A stretch of 64,000 bases of DNA from Emticicia sp. C21 (GCF_003418935.1 NZ_QVMT01000001.1:124001-188000), one strand, 5' to 3'. Shown: positions 55,463-64,000, numbered from the stretch's first letter. Notes: generated from the letters alone by a model not told the origin. A program made the numbers and translations.

Positions 55463-55492
55463 GTTGCTTTTGAGTATAGTATGTTATATTTG
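55463..55492 (+). promoter_or_regulatory. Bacteroidota-type promoter of the TonB receptor gene
   Basis: GTTG (55463-55466) and TATATTTG (55485-55492) separated by 18 bases; ends 37 bases before ATG 55530 and overlaps the longer alternative start at 55464, which it argues against. Confidence 0.5.
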
Positions 55493-55529
55493 TAAACTTA
55501 TTTCATCGACATTCGAAAGCAAACCACTC

Positions 55530-57788
55530 ATGAATTTACTGAAACGTATACTTTTTATACAGCTACTCACCATTTCTACGACTTTTGCTCACTTAGGTAC
55601 TATTGTAGGTAAAATTACCGATAGTAAAACCAAACAACCTATCCGGGGAGCAAATATTGTGCTGACAGGACTGAATCGTGGAGCAATCTCTGATGATGCC
55701 GGCTATTTCCAGATTAACAACCTCTCTCCTGCCCCTTATAATGTAGAGGTATCTTTTATGGGCTATCTGGCACAAGCACAGGCAGTAATAGTGAAAGCTG
55801 ACGAGGCTTCGGTAATTAATTTTATACTCACCAGCACCGAGGTATCCTTAGAAGAAGTAAAGGTTTCTGCTGCCAACCCACAGCATCAGCAGGTTATTTC
55901 TAATATAGATATTAAGCTTCGTAACATCAATAATTCACAGGAGGTACTCCGTATTATTCCAGGAGTAGTGATCGGGCAACATGCCGGAGGTGGTAAAGCC
56001 GAACAGATTTTCTTACGGGGTTTTGACATTGACCATGGCACAGATATTCGTCTGACAGTAGATGGCATGCCTATTAATATGGTTTCACATGCGCACGGAC
56101 AAGGCTATGCCGATGCCCACTTCATTATTCCCGAATTAATTGATGGTGTTGATTTCAAAAAGGGTTTGTATGATGCCGATAAAGGTAATTTCAGTACCGC
56201 AGGTTGGGCCAATTTCAGAACCAAATCTGTTTTAGACCAGAATTTTGTAAAAGCCGAAGCAGGGCAGTTTAATACGTATCGATTGGTAGGCGGAGCCAAT
56301 ATCTTACTCAAAAAAGCACAGGATAAGAACCAGAATGCTTATCTGGCCGGAGAGTATAATTATTCTGATGCCTATTTTGATGTACCACAGCATTTTAAAC
56401 GACTGAATTTATTAGGCAAATATCACGGGCACCTAAGTGCTAATACAAACCTTACTTTTACTGCTTCTACTTTCTGGAGCAAATGGAATGCCTCAGGACA
56501 AATTCCAGATCGTGCGGTTGCTGATGGTTCAATCGGTTTCTTTGGGGCTATTGACCCAAATGAAGGCGGCGAGACCAATCGAACAAACTTGAATGCCCAG
56601 TTTGTGACGCTTACTAAACGTAATCATGTCTGGAAAAACCAGTTCTACTATGCCAATTATAACTTTGAACTTTACTCTAACTTTACTTTCTTTTTGGAAG
56701 ACCCTATAAATGGCGACCAGATTAAACAAAAAGAAGCGCGGAATCTGTGGGGATATAATAGCAATTATTCCATTGCCCATGGTATAGGTCAAAAACAAGC
56801 CACCTTTAATATTGGAGTAAATTATAGACATGATTTGACGAATGATTCAGAATTATCACACACCCAAAACCGTTCAGAGTTATTAGAGGCCATTAAGTTG
56901 GGAGATATTAATGAAGCGAATCTTGGTATTTATGCCGATGAAAACATTCAATTGAGCAATAAGCTTACGGCAACCGTAGGTGTTCGTTTTGATTATTTTC
57001 ATAACCAATACCTTGACCATCTGCAAACCAATACGAAAAGTAAGGCGCAGGCTTCTATACTATCGCCTAAGTTGAATCTGTATTATACACAGAATAACAA
57101 ACTACAATTGTATCTCAATCTGGGCAAAGGGTTCCATTCTAACGATACTCGAGTGGTGGTAGCACAAAATGGTCTCGATATACTACCTCCCGCCTATGGG
57201 GCTGATTTTGGAACCAACTGGAAGCCTTTTCCAAAAGTGCTTATCAATGCGGCTTATTGGTACTTATGGCTACAACAGGAGTTCGTTTACGTGGGCGATG
57301 CAGGTGTGGTAGAACCATCCGGGCAATCGGTCAGAAGCGGCTTTGATGTATCTGTGCGTTATCAATTGACCAGAAATCTATTTGCCGATTTTGATGCCAA
57401 CTGGGCTAAGCCCCGCGCTGTAGGCGAAGCCGAAGGACAAAACTTCCTACCACTGGCTGTAAAATTTACAAGTATTGGAGGGTTGACACTAAAAAATAAA
57501 AATGGCTTTAGCGGCAGCTTGCGCTATAGATACGTAGGTGATAGGCCGGCTAACGAAGATAGTAGTATTGTTGCCAAAGGTTATTTCGTAACAGACGCTT
57601 TGTTGAGCTATACCAAAAGCCGTTACACTTTAGGACTAAATATTCAGAATCTTTTTAATACCCGCTGGAAAGAAACCCAGTTTGCTACAGAAAGCCGTCT
57701 GAAAGATGAAAGTCAACCAGTAGAAGAAATACATTTTACGCCGGGCACTCCATTTAATGCCAGAGCATTTTTGCAGATACAATTTTAA
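55530..57788 (+). CDS. TonB-dependent receptor with His-rich plug
   Basis: 752 residues from MNLLKRILFIQLLTISTTFA (signal peptide). CarboxypepD_reg-like domain (GTIVGKITDSKTKQPIRGAN), then a plug with FLRGFDIDHGTDIRLTVDGM and PINMVSHAHGQGYADAHF, then a barrel of about 22 strands ending ARAFLQIQF with terminal Phe. The D-x-D-H-G and H-A-H-G...D-A-H-F histidines face the plug and suggest metal or metal-complex binding; this is inferred. No partner permease nearby. Confidence 0.9.
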   Translation: MNLLKRILFIQLLTISTTFAHLGTIVGKITDSKTKQPIRGANIVLTGLNRGAISDDAGYFQINNLSPAPYNVEVSFMGYLAQAQAVIVKADEASVINFILTSTEVSLEEVKVSAANPQHQQVISNIDIKLRNINNSQEVLRIIPGVVIGQHAGGGKAEQIFLRGFDIDHGTDIRLTVDGMPINMVSHAHGQGYADAHFIIPELIDGVDFKKGLYDADKGNFSTAGWANFRTKSVLDQNFVKAEAGQFNTYRLVGGANILLKKAQDKNQNAYLAGEYNYSDAYFDVPQHFKRLNLLGKYHGHLSANTNLTFTASTFWSKWNASGQIPDRAVADGSIGFFGAIDPNEGGETNRTNLNAQFVTLTKRNHVWKNQFYYANYNFELYSNFTFFLEDPINGDQIKQKEARNLWGYNSNYSIAHGIGQKQATFNIGVNYRHDLTNDSELSHTQNRSELLEAIKLGDINEANLGIYADENIQLSNKLTATVGVRFDYFHNQYLDHLQTNTKSKAQASILSPKLNLYYTQNNKLQLYLNLGKGFHSNDTRVVVAQNGLDILPPAYGADFGTNWKPFPKVLINAAYWYLWLQQEFVYVGDAGVVEPSGQSVRSGFDVSVRYQLTRNLFADFDANWAKPRAVGEAEGQNFLPLAVKFTSIGGLTLKNKNGFSGSLRYRYVGDRPANEDSSIVAKGYFVTDALLSYTKSRYTLGLNIQNLFNTRWKETQFATESRLKDESQPVEEIHFTPGTPFNARAFLQIQF

Positions 57789-57910
57789 CCCCTAACCCCT
57801 AAAAGGGGACTATTTTAAGAGTAGAAAGTTTCTCTGCTAAAACACTAATGTTTTTAGATAGTAAAACATTCTAGCTCAACTATAGTCTCCCTTTAGAGGC
57901 CAGGGGTTAG
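57788..57910. repeat. two opposed CCCCTAA-type repeats
   Basis: TAACCCCTAACCCCTAAAAG, then GGGACT (57786-57811), and in reverse AGTCTCCCTTTAGAGGCCAG followed by GGGTTAG (57884-57910). They face each other about 75 bases apart. Between here and 58091 nothing else was recognised apart from a short open stretch without family evidence. Confidence 0.55.
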
Positions 57911-58091
57911 CAGTTCAACGAGTTTACGGATACATTTTCTTAGCCTCAACATATCCTCCCTTGGTTTTCATCAGTCTTAGCGACATCTGAAAGAGGAAAT
58001 TTATCGGGAATTTTACGTATACAAAAGAGCCTTCAATCCGATTCATGATTGTACGGTTTTTTTATTATTTTACGGTGAGAAAAGTAAGGCA

Positions 58092-58118
58092 CCCCTAACA
58101 CCTAAAGGGGGACTTTAT
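58092..58118. repeat. dispersed CCCCTAA-type repeat
   Basis: ACCCCTAACACCTAAAGGGG, then GACTTTATT, adjacent to the 3' end of the FAD monooxygenase gene. A further partial copy (CGCCCTAAAGGGGATTTT) lies at 59760-59777 upstream of that gene. Confidence 0.55.
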
Positions 58119-58127
58119 TAAGCTTTC

Positions 58128-59729
58128 TTATTCTTCTGCTAATAGTATAGCCACTTCATTATCTATTAAATCTTGCTCTGATGGTGTGTGAGAAATCATA
58201 TCAGTTAAGGAACCTGATAGATAAATTTCTTTAAGGCTGATTGCCAGATCAGGAGTGAAGTTTTTCCATCTTCCTAAAATATATTGGTCGGGAGTGATAA
58301 GGTAGGCAGCATCTGGTGTAAGTTCATACAAGTCAATTAAGGCCGGACTACCATCATTCGTAATCGCTAGTATATGAATATTATTTGCAGCAAAATCTGT
58401 ATCAATATTAGCAGAATGGTTATCTGAATTTATGAGTAAAGTAAACTCAGAATTCAATTTTTCTATCAGATAACCATCATACATCAAACAGTCTTTTATA
58501 CAACGTCCGGGCGATGTTTCTATTGAATTCCACTCACCCTCCTCACTGTGACTATAGCTGCTATACGCATTGGGCACACTTAGTCGCCCACAATTGATTT
58601 GTTTTTTGGCAACAACGTCTCCAACAGCCTGTAGTAAAATAGAATCTCTTACAGATATTGCCTTAACCGTTGGCGGACTAATAAATTGAGTAGAATTAAT
58701 TGTGCAGGTAATATTTTGTTTGCAAGCTCCTAAACGCTCATGGTTATAAGTTTGCAATAATTTTGCTGTTGCCTTATTGTTTACTATCTCAGCCAGCTTC
58801 CATGCTAAATTATCAGCATCGTGCATGCCTGAATTAGCTCCTCTGGCACCAAATGGACTAAAGACATGGGCTGCATCTCCTGCAAAAACTACACTGCCAT
58901 GTACAAAATTCTCTAACATTTTGTTGCTGAATCTATACAGGCTCACCCAATCAATACTAACAGGTTTATCTCTTACTACCTGCTTTATCTTTTTTATCAC
59001 AAAATCATGGTCATTTACTATAGTCTCAGGCACTTCTTTTCCTAATTTCACATCCAGTCGCCAGATATTGTTCGGTTGCTTATGTAGTAAAATAGTTTCC
59101 TGTTCATTGTGTGGTGGTGCAAACCAGAACCATCGTTCTGATGGAAAATCTGCCTCCATTCTGAAATCGATGATAAGAAATTTCTCTTCCGACCTCGACC
59201 CAGTCATTTCCAGATTCATCAGTCGCCTGATTGTACTTTTACTACCGTCGCAGGCTATTAAAAAGTCACTGGTTAAAGCTTGTTCTCCTTCGGGCGTTAT
59301 TATTTGAATAGTATTGCCTTCAATACTCGTCTCCAGAGATTTTATCCGGTGCTGCCATCGCATATCTATCAATTTTTCCTGCTGAACTGCCGCCACTAAT
59401 ATCTTTTCTACCTCATATTGAGAGATATTCACAAAAGCAGGATACTTGGCGTACTTATCAGGCAGCAAATCAAAGCTATGAATCTCCTGATTTCTAAAAA
59501 ATATTCTTCCCTTATTCCATTGTACCCCTTGCCCAAAAACAGGTTTCACCACGCCTAGTTTATCAAAAATTTCTAAAGTACGTCTCGAAAAACAAATGGC
59601 TTTGCTGCCCTTACCTATCTCACTTTTTTCGTCCAATAGCAAAACTTCTACTCCCCTTTTGGCAAGGAGTAAAGCAAGTGTGAGGCCGGTAAGGCCACTT
59701 CCGGCTATGGTTACTTTAAAAGAAGACAT
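58128..59729 (-). CDS. FAD-dependent monooxygenase (PheA/TfdB type)
   Basis: 533 residues. N-terminal FAD-binding GSGLTG near residues 10-15 (VTIAGSGLTGLTLALLLAKR), then LDEKSEIGKGSKAICFSRRT. The DG motif CDGSKSTIRR and the GD motif GDAAHVFSPFGARGANSGMH (about 283-302) are typical of aromatic-ring hydroxylases of class A. The C-terminal about 150 residues form the thioredoxin-like dimerisation domain. Substrate is probably an aromatic compound; unknown. No ring-cleavage genes nearby. CCCCTAA-type repeats lie on both sides. Confidence 0.9.
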   Translation of the reverse strand: MSSFKVTIAGSGLTGLTLALLLAKRGVEVLLLDEKSEIGKGSKAICFSRRTLEIFDKLGVVKPVFGQGVQWNKGRIFFRNQEIHSFDLLPDKYAKYPAFVNISQYEVEKILVAAVQQEKLIDMRWQHRIKSLETSIEGNTIQIITPEGEQALTSDFLIACDGSKSTIRRLMNLEMTGSRSEEKFLIIDFRMEADFPSERWFWFAPPHNEQETILLHKQPNNIWRLDVKLGKEVPETIVNDHDFVIKKIKQVVRDKPVSIDWVSLYRFSNKMLENFVHGSVVFAGDAAHVFSPFGARGANSGMHDADNLAWKLAEIVNNKATAKLLQTYNHERLGACKQNITCTINSTQFISPPTVKAISVRDSILLQAVGDVVAKKQINCGRLSVPNAYSSYSHSEEGEWNSIETSPGRCIKDCLMYDGYLIEKLNSEFTLLINSDNHSANIDTDFAANNIHILAITNDGSPALIDLYELTPDAAYLITPDQYILGRWKNFTPDLAISLKEIYLSGSLTDMISHTPSEQDLIDNEVAILLAEE

Positions 59730-59955
59730 AAACGCACACCCTTAACCGAAACGTCGGACCGCCCTAAAGGGGATTTTAAAAATCAGATTAGTATATTGAC
59801 AAAGTTGCAGGAATTAATTTGTTAAGTCAATTATTAAATTTACAGTTTCAAAATTTATTTGATAATATCCATTTATTAGAACATAATCACTAAATCGCTA
59901 AATCACCAATCACTTAATCTACTCAAATGCCGTATAAAAGTCGGCTAAAAACCGT

Positions 59956-59963
59956 TATCTTTG
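59956..59963 (+). promoter_or_regulatory. putative -7 element (TATCTTTG)
   Basis: TATCTTTG fits TAnnTTTG exactly and lies 48 bases before the XRE-hydrolase fusion gene. No clear -33 box. Confidence 0.4.
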
Positions 59964-60010
59964 TTTAGAGTGCAGGCTAATTTTGTCATATAAATCAAAA
60001 TTACAAAATC

Positions 60011-61621
60011 ATGACAATAGCTAAAAAAATTCTCAACTTACGTAAAAGTCAGGGCTTATCACAGGAAGAATTAGCAGATAAGGCTTCTATCAATCTGCGA
60101 ACTTTACAAAGGATTGAACAAGGACATACCGAACCCAGAGGACTAACTCTCCGGTTGATAGCTAACGCACTGGGACAGTCTCCCGAAGATTTATTGAGCT
60201 TAAATATATCGCTTGATTTAAAAGAAGACCCAAGTTTTCTGCAATTACTGAACCTCTCTGCTTTAACAATCTGGCTGATTCCTTTTGGCAATTTAATTCT
60301 ACCCCTTATTCTCTGGTGGAGATACCGGGACAAGATTGTTGGTGTCAGAGAATTAGGCCGTCAGCTACTCAAATTTCAACTCATCTGGACATGCCTGACC
60401 TATGGTGTTCTAGCCGCTACCATAGTTATAGCGCTCATTCGCCCTGAAGGCATGAATCCTTTTTTTCCAATTTACGCTGTGGCTATCATTGGGTTTCTTC
60501 TATTACTCAATACTGTGCTTATCCTTATTGCCTCATTTCAGCTCAGACGTGGCAGGCAGCCCTTTTATTCCAGAATCTTTTCGATTTCTAAAAGACCAGA
60601 AGCCTTTATCAAAACTGCTTTTGTGATTGTATTCGGGTTTGGGCTTACTATCACTACACAGGCACAAGTTACAGAATCGCCTCGCTCCTTAGGACAATTA
60701 ATTGATATAGGTGGGTGGCGATTACATCTTTTCAAACAAGGTACACATCACGCCCAGGGACCAAGTGTCGTTTTAGAAGCAGGAAGCGGAGATTTTTCGT
60801 TCGATTGGCTAATGGTGCAAACCAAAGTAGCTGTTTTTACCCGCGTATATGCCTACGACAGAGCAGGTTTAGCCTGGAGTGATTTAGGGCCACGGCCACA
60901 TACTATGCAACAGGCTGTTTATGATTTGCATACACTTTTGCTTAAAGCGCGAGTTCCCAAGCCTTATGTTTTAGTTGGCGCATCATATGGCGGCTTATTA
61001 GTCAGGCTTTTTGAACAGACATATCCTGATGAAGTAGCCGGAATTGTATTAGTTGATTCAGGTAGTGAAACTGGCCGATTTTTCATTAATGGCCGAATGT
61101 TAACACCTGAAAAAGATGCTACCGGAAAGTCTATTCCTCCTATAAAAACTGTTGCAACACCCGAAGATAATAACTTAGCCAGAACACCCGAAGCCATAAA
61201 AGCGATTGGCGATGCTTTAAATAAAATGGGGTTACCAGCCAAGCAGGTACATGGTTCTTTTGCTCTATTGCCTGATTCCATACAAAAAATACGTTTATGG
61301 GCCTTAGGTAAGTACGAGTATTATGCCACCAGCGATAATATTTACCTGATGGATGAATTATTGCAAATGGTTAAAGCGAAACAGAAGAATCCGCAACCAT
61401 TAGGCAATAAACCTTTGATTGTTATTTCGAGAGGGAAAGCCTTCTCAAATGATAATGAAGCCGAAGAACAAAAACGCCTGCAAGACCAGAAAGAACTTAC
61501 TAGACTTTCGAGCAATAGTAAGCAAATCATAGCCCGGAATAGCGGTCACCACATTCAACTTGATGAACCTGATGTAGTGGTTGAGGCGATTAAGGATATG
61601 GTGAGGATGGTAAGGGAATAA
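60011..61621 (+). CDS. XRE-HTH / DUF4870-like membrane / alpha-beta hydrolase fusion
   Basis: 536 residues in three parts. Residues 3-62 are an XRE helix-turn-helix (KILNLRKSQGLSQEELADKA, INLRTLQRIEQGHTEPRG). Residues 75-218 hold hydrophobic segments of DUF4870 type (NLSALTIWLIPFGNLILPLI, two further TMs) and a fourth, FVIVFGFGLTITTQAQ, that looks like a signal peptide. Residues 225-536 form an alpha/beta hydrolase: oxyanion loop VVLEAGSGDFSFDW, AYDRAGLAWSD, nucleophile S325 in GASYGG and H513/H514 in NSGHHIQLDEP. Positive charges (RYRDK, RRGRQPFYSR) suggest that the HTH is cytoplasmic and the hydrolase periplasmic. Acid residue not assigned. Each part is a known family; the combination in one chain is unusual. 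No frameshift is visible. Confidence 0.85.
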   Translation: MTIAKKILNLRKSQGLSQEELADKASINLRTLQRIEQGHTEPRGLTLRLIANALGQSPEDLLSLNISLDLKEDPSFLQLLNLSALTIWLIPFGNLILPLILWWRYRDKIVGVRELGRQLLKFQLIWTCLTYGVLAATIVIALIRPEGMNPFFPIYAVAIIGFLLLLNTVLILIASFQLRRGRQPFYSRIFSISKRPEAFIKTAFVIVFGFGLTITTQAQVTESPRSLGQLIDIGGWRLHLFKQGTHHAQGPSVVLEAGSGDFSFDWLMVQTKVAVFTRVYAYDRAGLAWSDLGPRPHTMQQAVYDLHTLLLKARVPKPYVLVGASYGGLLVRLFEQTYPDEVAGIVLVDSGSETGRFFINGRMLTPEKDATGKSIPPIKTVATPEDNNLARTPEAIKAIGDALNKMGLPAKQVHGSFALLPDSIQKIRLWALGKYEYYATSDNIYLMDELLQMVKAKQKNPQPLGNKPLIVISRGKAFSNDNEAEEQKRLQDQKELTRLSSNSKQIIARNSGHHIQLDEPDVVVEAIKDMVRMVRE

Positions 61622-61848
61622 TCTTAAACCCTTCATTTACAATAATTGCCCTATCAAAATCTGACAAAGCACTTATAAAGCATGCATCAAAGCAAAGTGA
61701 AAGCACTAGCCAAAGCATTTATAGTATATATAAACCAGGAAGTAAAGAATAAATAAACTATTCAACTAAAAAAGTATATTGTCGAAACTGATTAAGATTC
61801 AGGAAATAAATGCTGAGTATGTGTATTCCTTAAAATTTGATATGACCA
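61622..61848. other. gene-free stretch, nothing recognised
   Basis: AT-rich DNA after the fusion gene with no convincing open frame, hairpin or repeat. From 61849 it continues into the flank shared with the 34-kb repeat gene. Confidence 0.5.
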
Positions 61849-62026
61849 TCTACCACATTCGATATAACCCTCAATAGTCTGATTCTATCGAAAACCTTCC
61901 CAAACATTTTGAAAGCATAATCCAAAACCAGAAATTTATGAGGATGCCAGGTTGGTAGTGCCAAGACATGGATAACAACACACAACAAGTAGTTCGCAAC
62001 TAGCTGCCTGCATAACAACTATTGCC
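61849..62026 (+). repeat. upstream flank shared with the 34-kb repeat gene
   Basis: Counterpart of 33957-34107. Matching blocks in order: CCACAT, AGTCTGATT, CTTCCCAAACATTTTGAAAG, AGAAATTTATG, GGATAACAACACACAA and CGCAACTAG, ending at the ATG. Suggests both genes were copied with their upstream region. Confidence 0.55.
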
Positions 62027-62542
62027 ATGAATAATAAAAAGAAAGCCTACAATTACTGTCCATTGAGTGCCACTCAAAAGAACATTACCCGTCTTTTTTG
62101 GGTGTCTCCAACTACCAAAAAGAAACCTAAAAAGGTTACCAATATAGTGGAAACCTTTTTCAAAGAGAACAGAGATGGTATAGAGAAAAACAGAATTACT
62201 ACTCCTAAATCGAAACCGGAAAAGGTTACCATTATGGTGGGAACCTTTTTCAAAGAGAGCAGAGATAGTTTACAGAAAATCAGAATTACGAATCCTAAAT
62301 CGAAGCCAGAAAAGGTTACCATTATGGTGGGAACCTTTTTCAAAGAGAGCAGAGATAGTTTACAGAAAATCAGAATTACTACTCCTAAATTGAAACCGGA
62401 AAAGGTTCCCAATATGGTGGAAACCTTTTTCAAAGAGAGCAGAGATAGTTTACAGAATATCAGAATTACGAATCCTAAATCGGAACCGGAAAAGGTTACC
62501 ATTATGGTGGGAACCTTTTTGCATGAAGACAGCCGTAAATAA
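62027..62542 (+). CDS. degenerate relative of the 34-kb gene, mostly tandem repeats
   Basis: 171 residues. The first about 35 (KKAYNYCPLSATQKNITRLF, then WVSPTTKKK) align with the HTH start of the protein at 34108 (EQAYNYCLLGATNESLAEFF, then GVSTTTLKK) but lose the HTH helices. Five 30-residue repeats follow: KVTIMVGTFFKESRDSLQKI then RITNPKSKPE. The terminase-like C-terminus is absent. It may be a decayed copy kept open by the repeat structure, or a repeat protein with a role of its own. Highly basic. Confidence 0.55.
   Translation: MNNKKKAYNYCPLSATQKNITRLFWVSPTTKKKPKKVTNIVETFFKENRDGIEKNRITTPKSKPEKVTIMVGTFFKESRDSLQKIRITNPKSKPEKVTIMVGTFFKESRDSLQKIRITTPKLKPEKVPNMVETFFKESRDSLQNIRITNPKSEPEKVTIMVGTFLHEDSRK
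62129..62520. repeat. five in-frame palindromic repeats, 90-base period
   Basis: Palindromes start at 62129, 62220, 62310, 62400 and 62490, each AAAAGGTTACC-N5-8-GGGAACCTTTTT or a variant with one or two changes, at the head of a 90-base unit. B, C and E copies are nearly identical. Period is a multiple of three and both strands stay open. Confidence 0.85.
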
Positions 62543-62667
62543 TTAATATACCTAGATTACGGGATGGTTAGCAGAAGTTATTCCATTGTAGTGAAATTAA
62601 AACAAGTTCACTGTAACCTTTTTTCAGAACCTAAGTATCCACACAAAAATCACTTTTAAATTTATTC

Positions 62668-64000
62668 ATGAAAAAGCTTATAACTGTATTAATGCTGATT
62701 AGTCAGCTGGGGTTCGCACAATCCAAAGAAAAACAAGTAGAAGATTTCCTGCTTAAGCAGATGAAAGACTTCAAGATTCCAGGTATGCAGGTGGCAGTAG
62801 TTCAAAGGGGCAAAATTGTATTTAGTAAGTCATTGGGCAAGGCCTATATTCAGGATAATATTGCGGTTGATGACCAAAGTATTTTTGCCATTAATTCCTG
62901 TACCAAGTCTTTTACAGGCGTAGCTGCTATGCAATTGGTTGAAGAGGGTAAACTCGACTTAAATGCTCCAATCTCTCACTATATTGATAGTCTGCCGGCT
63001 CAGTGGCAACCCATTAAGATTCAGCAATTATTAGCCCATATTTCTGGTTTACCAGATATTTTGCGCATTCAGGAAAACACTAGTGCTGGTGCATTCAATG
63101 AAGCAAAATCATGGCAGAAAGTGATGACTTTACCCATGGATTTTCCTACCGGTAGTCAGTTCAGCTATAACCAGACTAATTATGTACTCCTGGGCAAGGT
63201 GATTAGTAAATTAAGAGGAAAGGATTTCACACAGGTATTTCAGGAAAAACAGTTTGATGTAGTTGGGATGCCACACACAGTTTTTGGAGATTCTCGTGAC
63301 ATAATCCCACATTATGCCCCAACTTACTCCTTAAAAAAAGCAATGGATGGGCAACGACTGCCAGAAGAGAAACTCACGATTAATTATGCGGAAGTTCCAC
63401 CCTCTCGCCGTGGAGGTACTGGCTTAAATAGTACAGCAGAAGACATGGCTAAGTGGGTAATTGCCTTACAGCAAGGTAAATTACTCAAAAAAGAGACTCT
63501 TAAAACCATGTGGTCGCCGATAACTTTTAACAACGGCAAGCCTACTAACTGGGCTTTGGGTTGGGGTGTAAACAAATTCCGTCCGAAACACTGGGCGGTC
63601 GGAATGACTGGAGGTGGTCGTTCAGCCTTTTTAGTTTATCCGGACGATGAGATGGCTGTTATTGTATTGACAAATTTGCAAGGCTCTTCTCCTGAAAACT
63701 GGATAGAAGAACTCGCAGGCTTTTTTAACCCTGAAATTCCCGCCTCTGACCCAATTACTTTATTGAGAATTGAACTTGATAAACGCGGCTATGACAAAGC
63801 CATGCAAGTAGTAGAAGAAGCCCGTAAAAAAGACCATGGTTTTAAACCAGATGAAAACGAACTCAACGATTGGGCCTATCGGGTCATGAGCAAGGACAAA
63901 AACAAAGAGGCACTTGAACTCTTTAAACTAAACGCAGCACTATATCCTGATAGCTGGAATACGTATGACAGTTTAGGAGAGGCATTACTGAGACTGGGGA
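62668..64000 (+). CDS. serine hydrolase (class C beta-lactamase-like) with TPR-like tail, partial
   Basis: At least 444 residues, running off the right edge. Signal peptide MKKLITVLMLISQLGFAQ. Penicillin-binding/AmpC-like domain with S77-C-T-K80 (SxxK nucleophile), Y167-N-Q-T-N in FSYNQTNYVLLG (the YxN position) and TGGGRSAFLVYP (KTG-like region). After about residue 360 a repeat-like helical region (EELNDW, KEALELFKLNAALYPDSWNT, YDSLGEALL) resembles TPR units common at the end of such Bacteroidota hydrolases. Probably periplasmic. Substrate may be a peptide or ester rather than a beta-lactam. Confidence 0.88.
   Translation, partial: MKKLITVLMLISQLGFAQSKEKQVEDFLLKQMKDFKIPGMQVAVVQRGKIVFSKSLGKAYIQDNIAVDDQSIFAINSCTKSFTGVAAMQLVEEGKLDLNAPISHYIDSLPAQWQPIKIQQLLAHISGLPDILRIQENTSAGAFNEAKSWQKVMTLPMDFPTGSQFSYNQTNYVLLGKVISKLRGKDFTQVFQEKQFDVVGMPHTVFGDSRDIIPHYAPTYSLKKAMDGQRLPEEKLTINYAEVPPSRRGGTGLNSTAEDMAKWVIALQQGKLLKKETLKTMWSPITFNNGKPTNWALGWGVNKFRPKHWAVGMTGGGRSAFLVYPDDEMAVIVLTNLQGSSPENWIEELAGFFNPEIPASDPITLLRIELDKRGYDKAMQVVEEARKKDHGFKPDENELNDWAYRVMSKDKNKEALELFKLNAALYPDSWNTYDSLGEALLRLG

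Noticed and set aside
61830-62018. Minus-strand 62-codon open frame in the flank shared with the 34-kb gene
   Set aside because: The equivalent frame is broken at 33957-34107, so it is not conserved as coding.
62074-62502. Minus-strand open frame of about 142 codons opposite the 62-kb repeat gene, and the similar one at 34219-34587
   Set aside because: Explained by the palindromic repeats with periods that are multiples of three. Plus-strand reading has the HTH similarity, so the minus-strand frames are treated as by-products.

Overview
The window reads as one stretch of chromosome from a member of the Bacteroidota, most likely a Cytophagales bacterium of the Spirosoma/Emticicia kind (lineage inferred from gene content, not proven). 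Supporting signs are SusC/TonB-type receptors, a T9SS C-terminal sorting domain, a PorP/SprF-like protein, ELWxxDGT and SBBP-type repeat proteins, LytTR/His_kinase pairs, FtsX-type permeases with a prefix domain, AT-rich DNA and promoters of the TTTG-N18-TAnnTTTG type. Both ends cut genes: a TonB receptor on the left and a serine hydrolase on the right. No rRNA, tRNA, transposase, complete prophage or cas gene was seen.

Layout. 1-6.3 kb: small metabolic genes (VOC, truncated YdeI-like, GNAT, DUF1080, FUSC, Gfo/Idh) and a decayed glycogen-binding-domain gene. 6.5-13 kb: a 2192-residue secreted ELWxxDGT/Ig-like protein. 13.3-19.7 kb: two convergent PadR + FtsX-permease pairs, each preceded by GTCC-N6-GGAC palindromes. 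19.8-31.9 kb: a T9SS cargo protein, a GH43 enzyme, a roughly 2.1-kb tandem duplication carrying SBBP genes with fragments of neighbouring genes at the joint, a DUF1566-like lipoprotein/secreted protein, and a LytS/LytR-like two-component pair. 32.1-33.8 kb: a 26-repeat CRISPR array without cas genes. 33.8-37.6 kb: a terminase-small-subunit-like gene carrying in-frame palindromic repeats, HxlR/DsbA-type pair, Kazal lipoprotein, PorP/SprF-like protein. 37.8-46 kb: YjdM, membrane and secreted proteins, an Fsr-type MFS exporter with its GntR regulator, a YadA-head/S74 protein, AraC and SDR. 46.3-54 kb: an outer-membrane receptor and three more SBBP proteins. 54-64 kb: GNAT, nitrilase-family enzyme, TonB receptor, FAD monooxygenase, an XRE-membrane-hydrolase fusion, a second palindrome-repeat gene and the partial serine hydrolase.

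How genes work together. The clearest regulatory units are PadR with its permease (twice), HxlR opposite the DsbA-like oxidoreductase, GntR with the Fsr exporter (the same 19-bp sequence spans both start codons), SDR-AraC (overlapping stop and start) and the LytS/LytR pair. Much of the rest encodes secreted or surface proteins.

The most unusual element is a pair of related genes at 34.1 and 62.0 kb. They share a homologous upstream flank and contain tandem 75- or 90-nt repeats, each starting with a hairpin-forming palindrome that is translated as KVTxMVGTF. The gene next to the CRISPR array keeps both terminase-like ends around the repeats; the other is mostly repeat.
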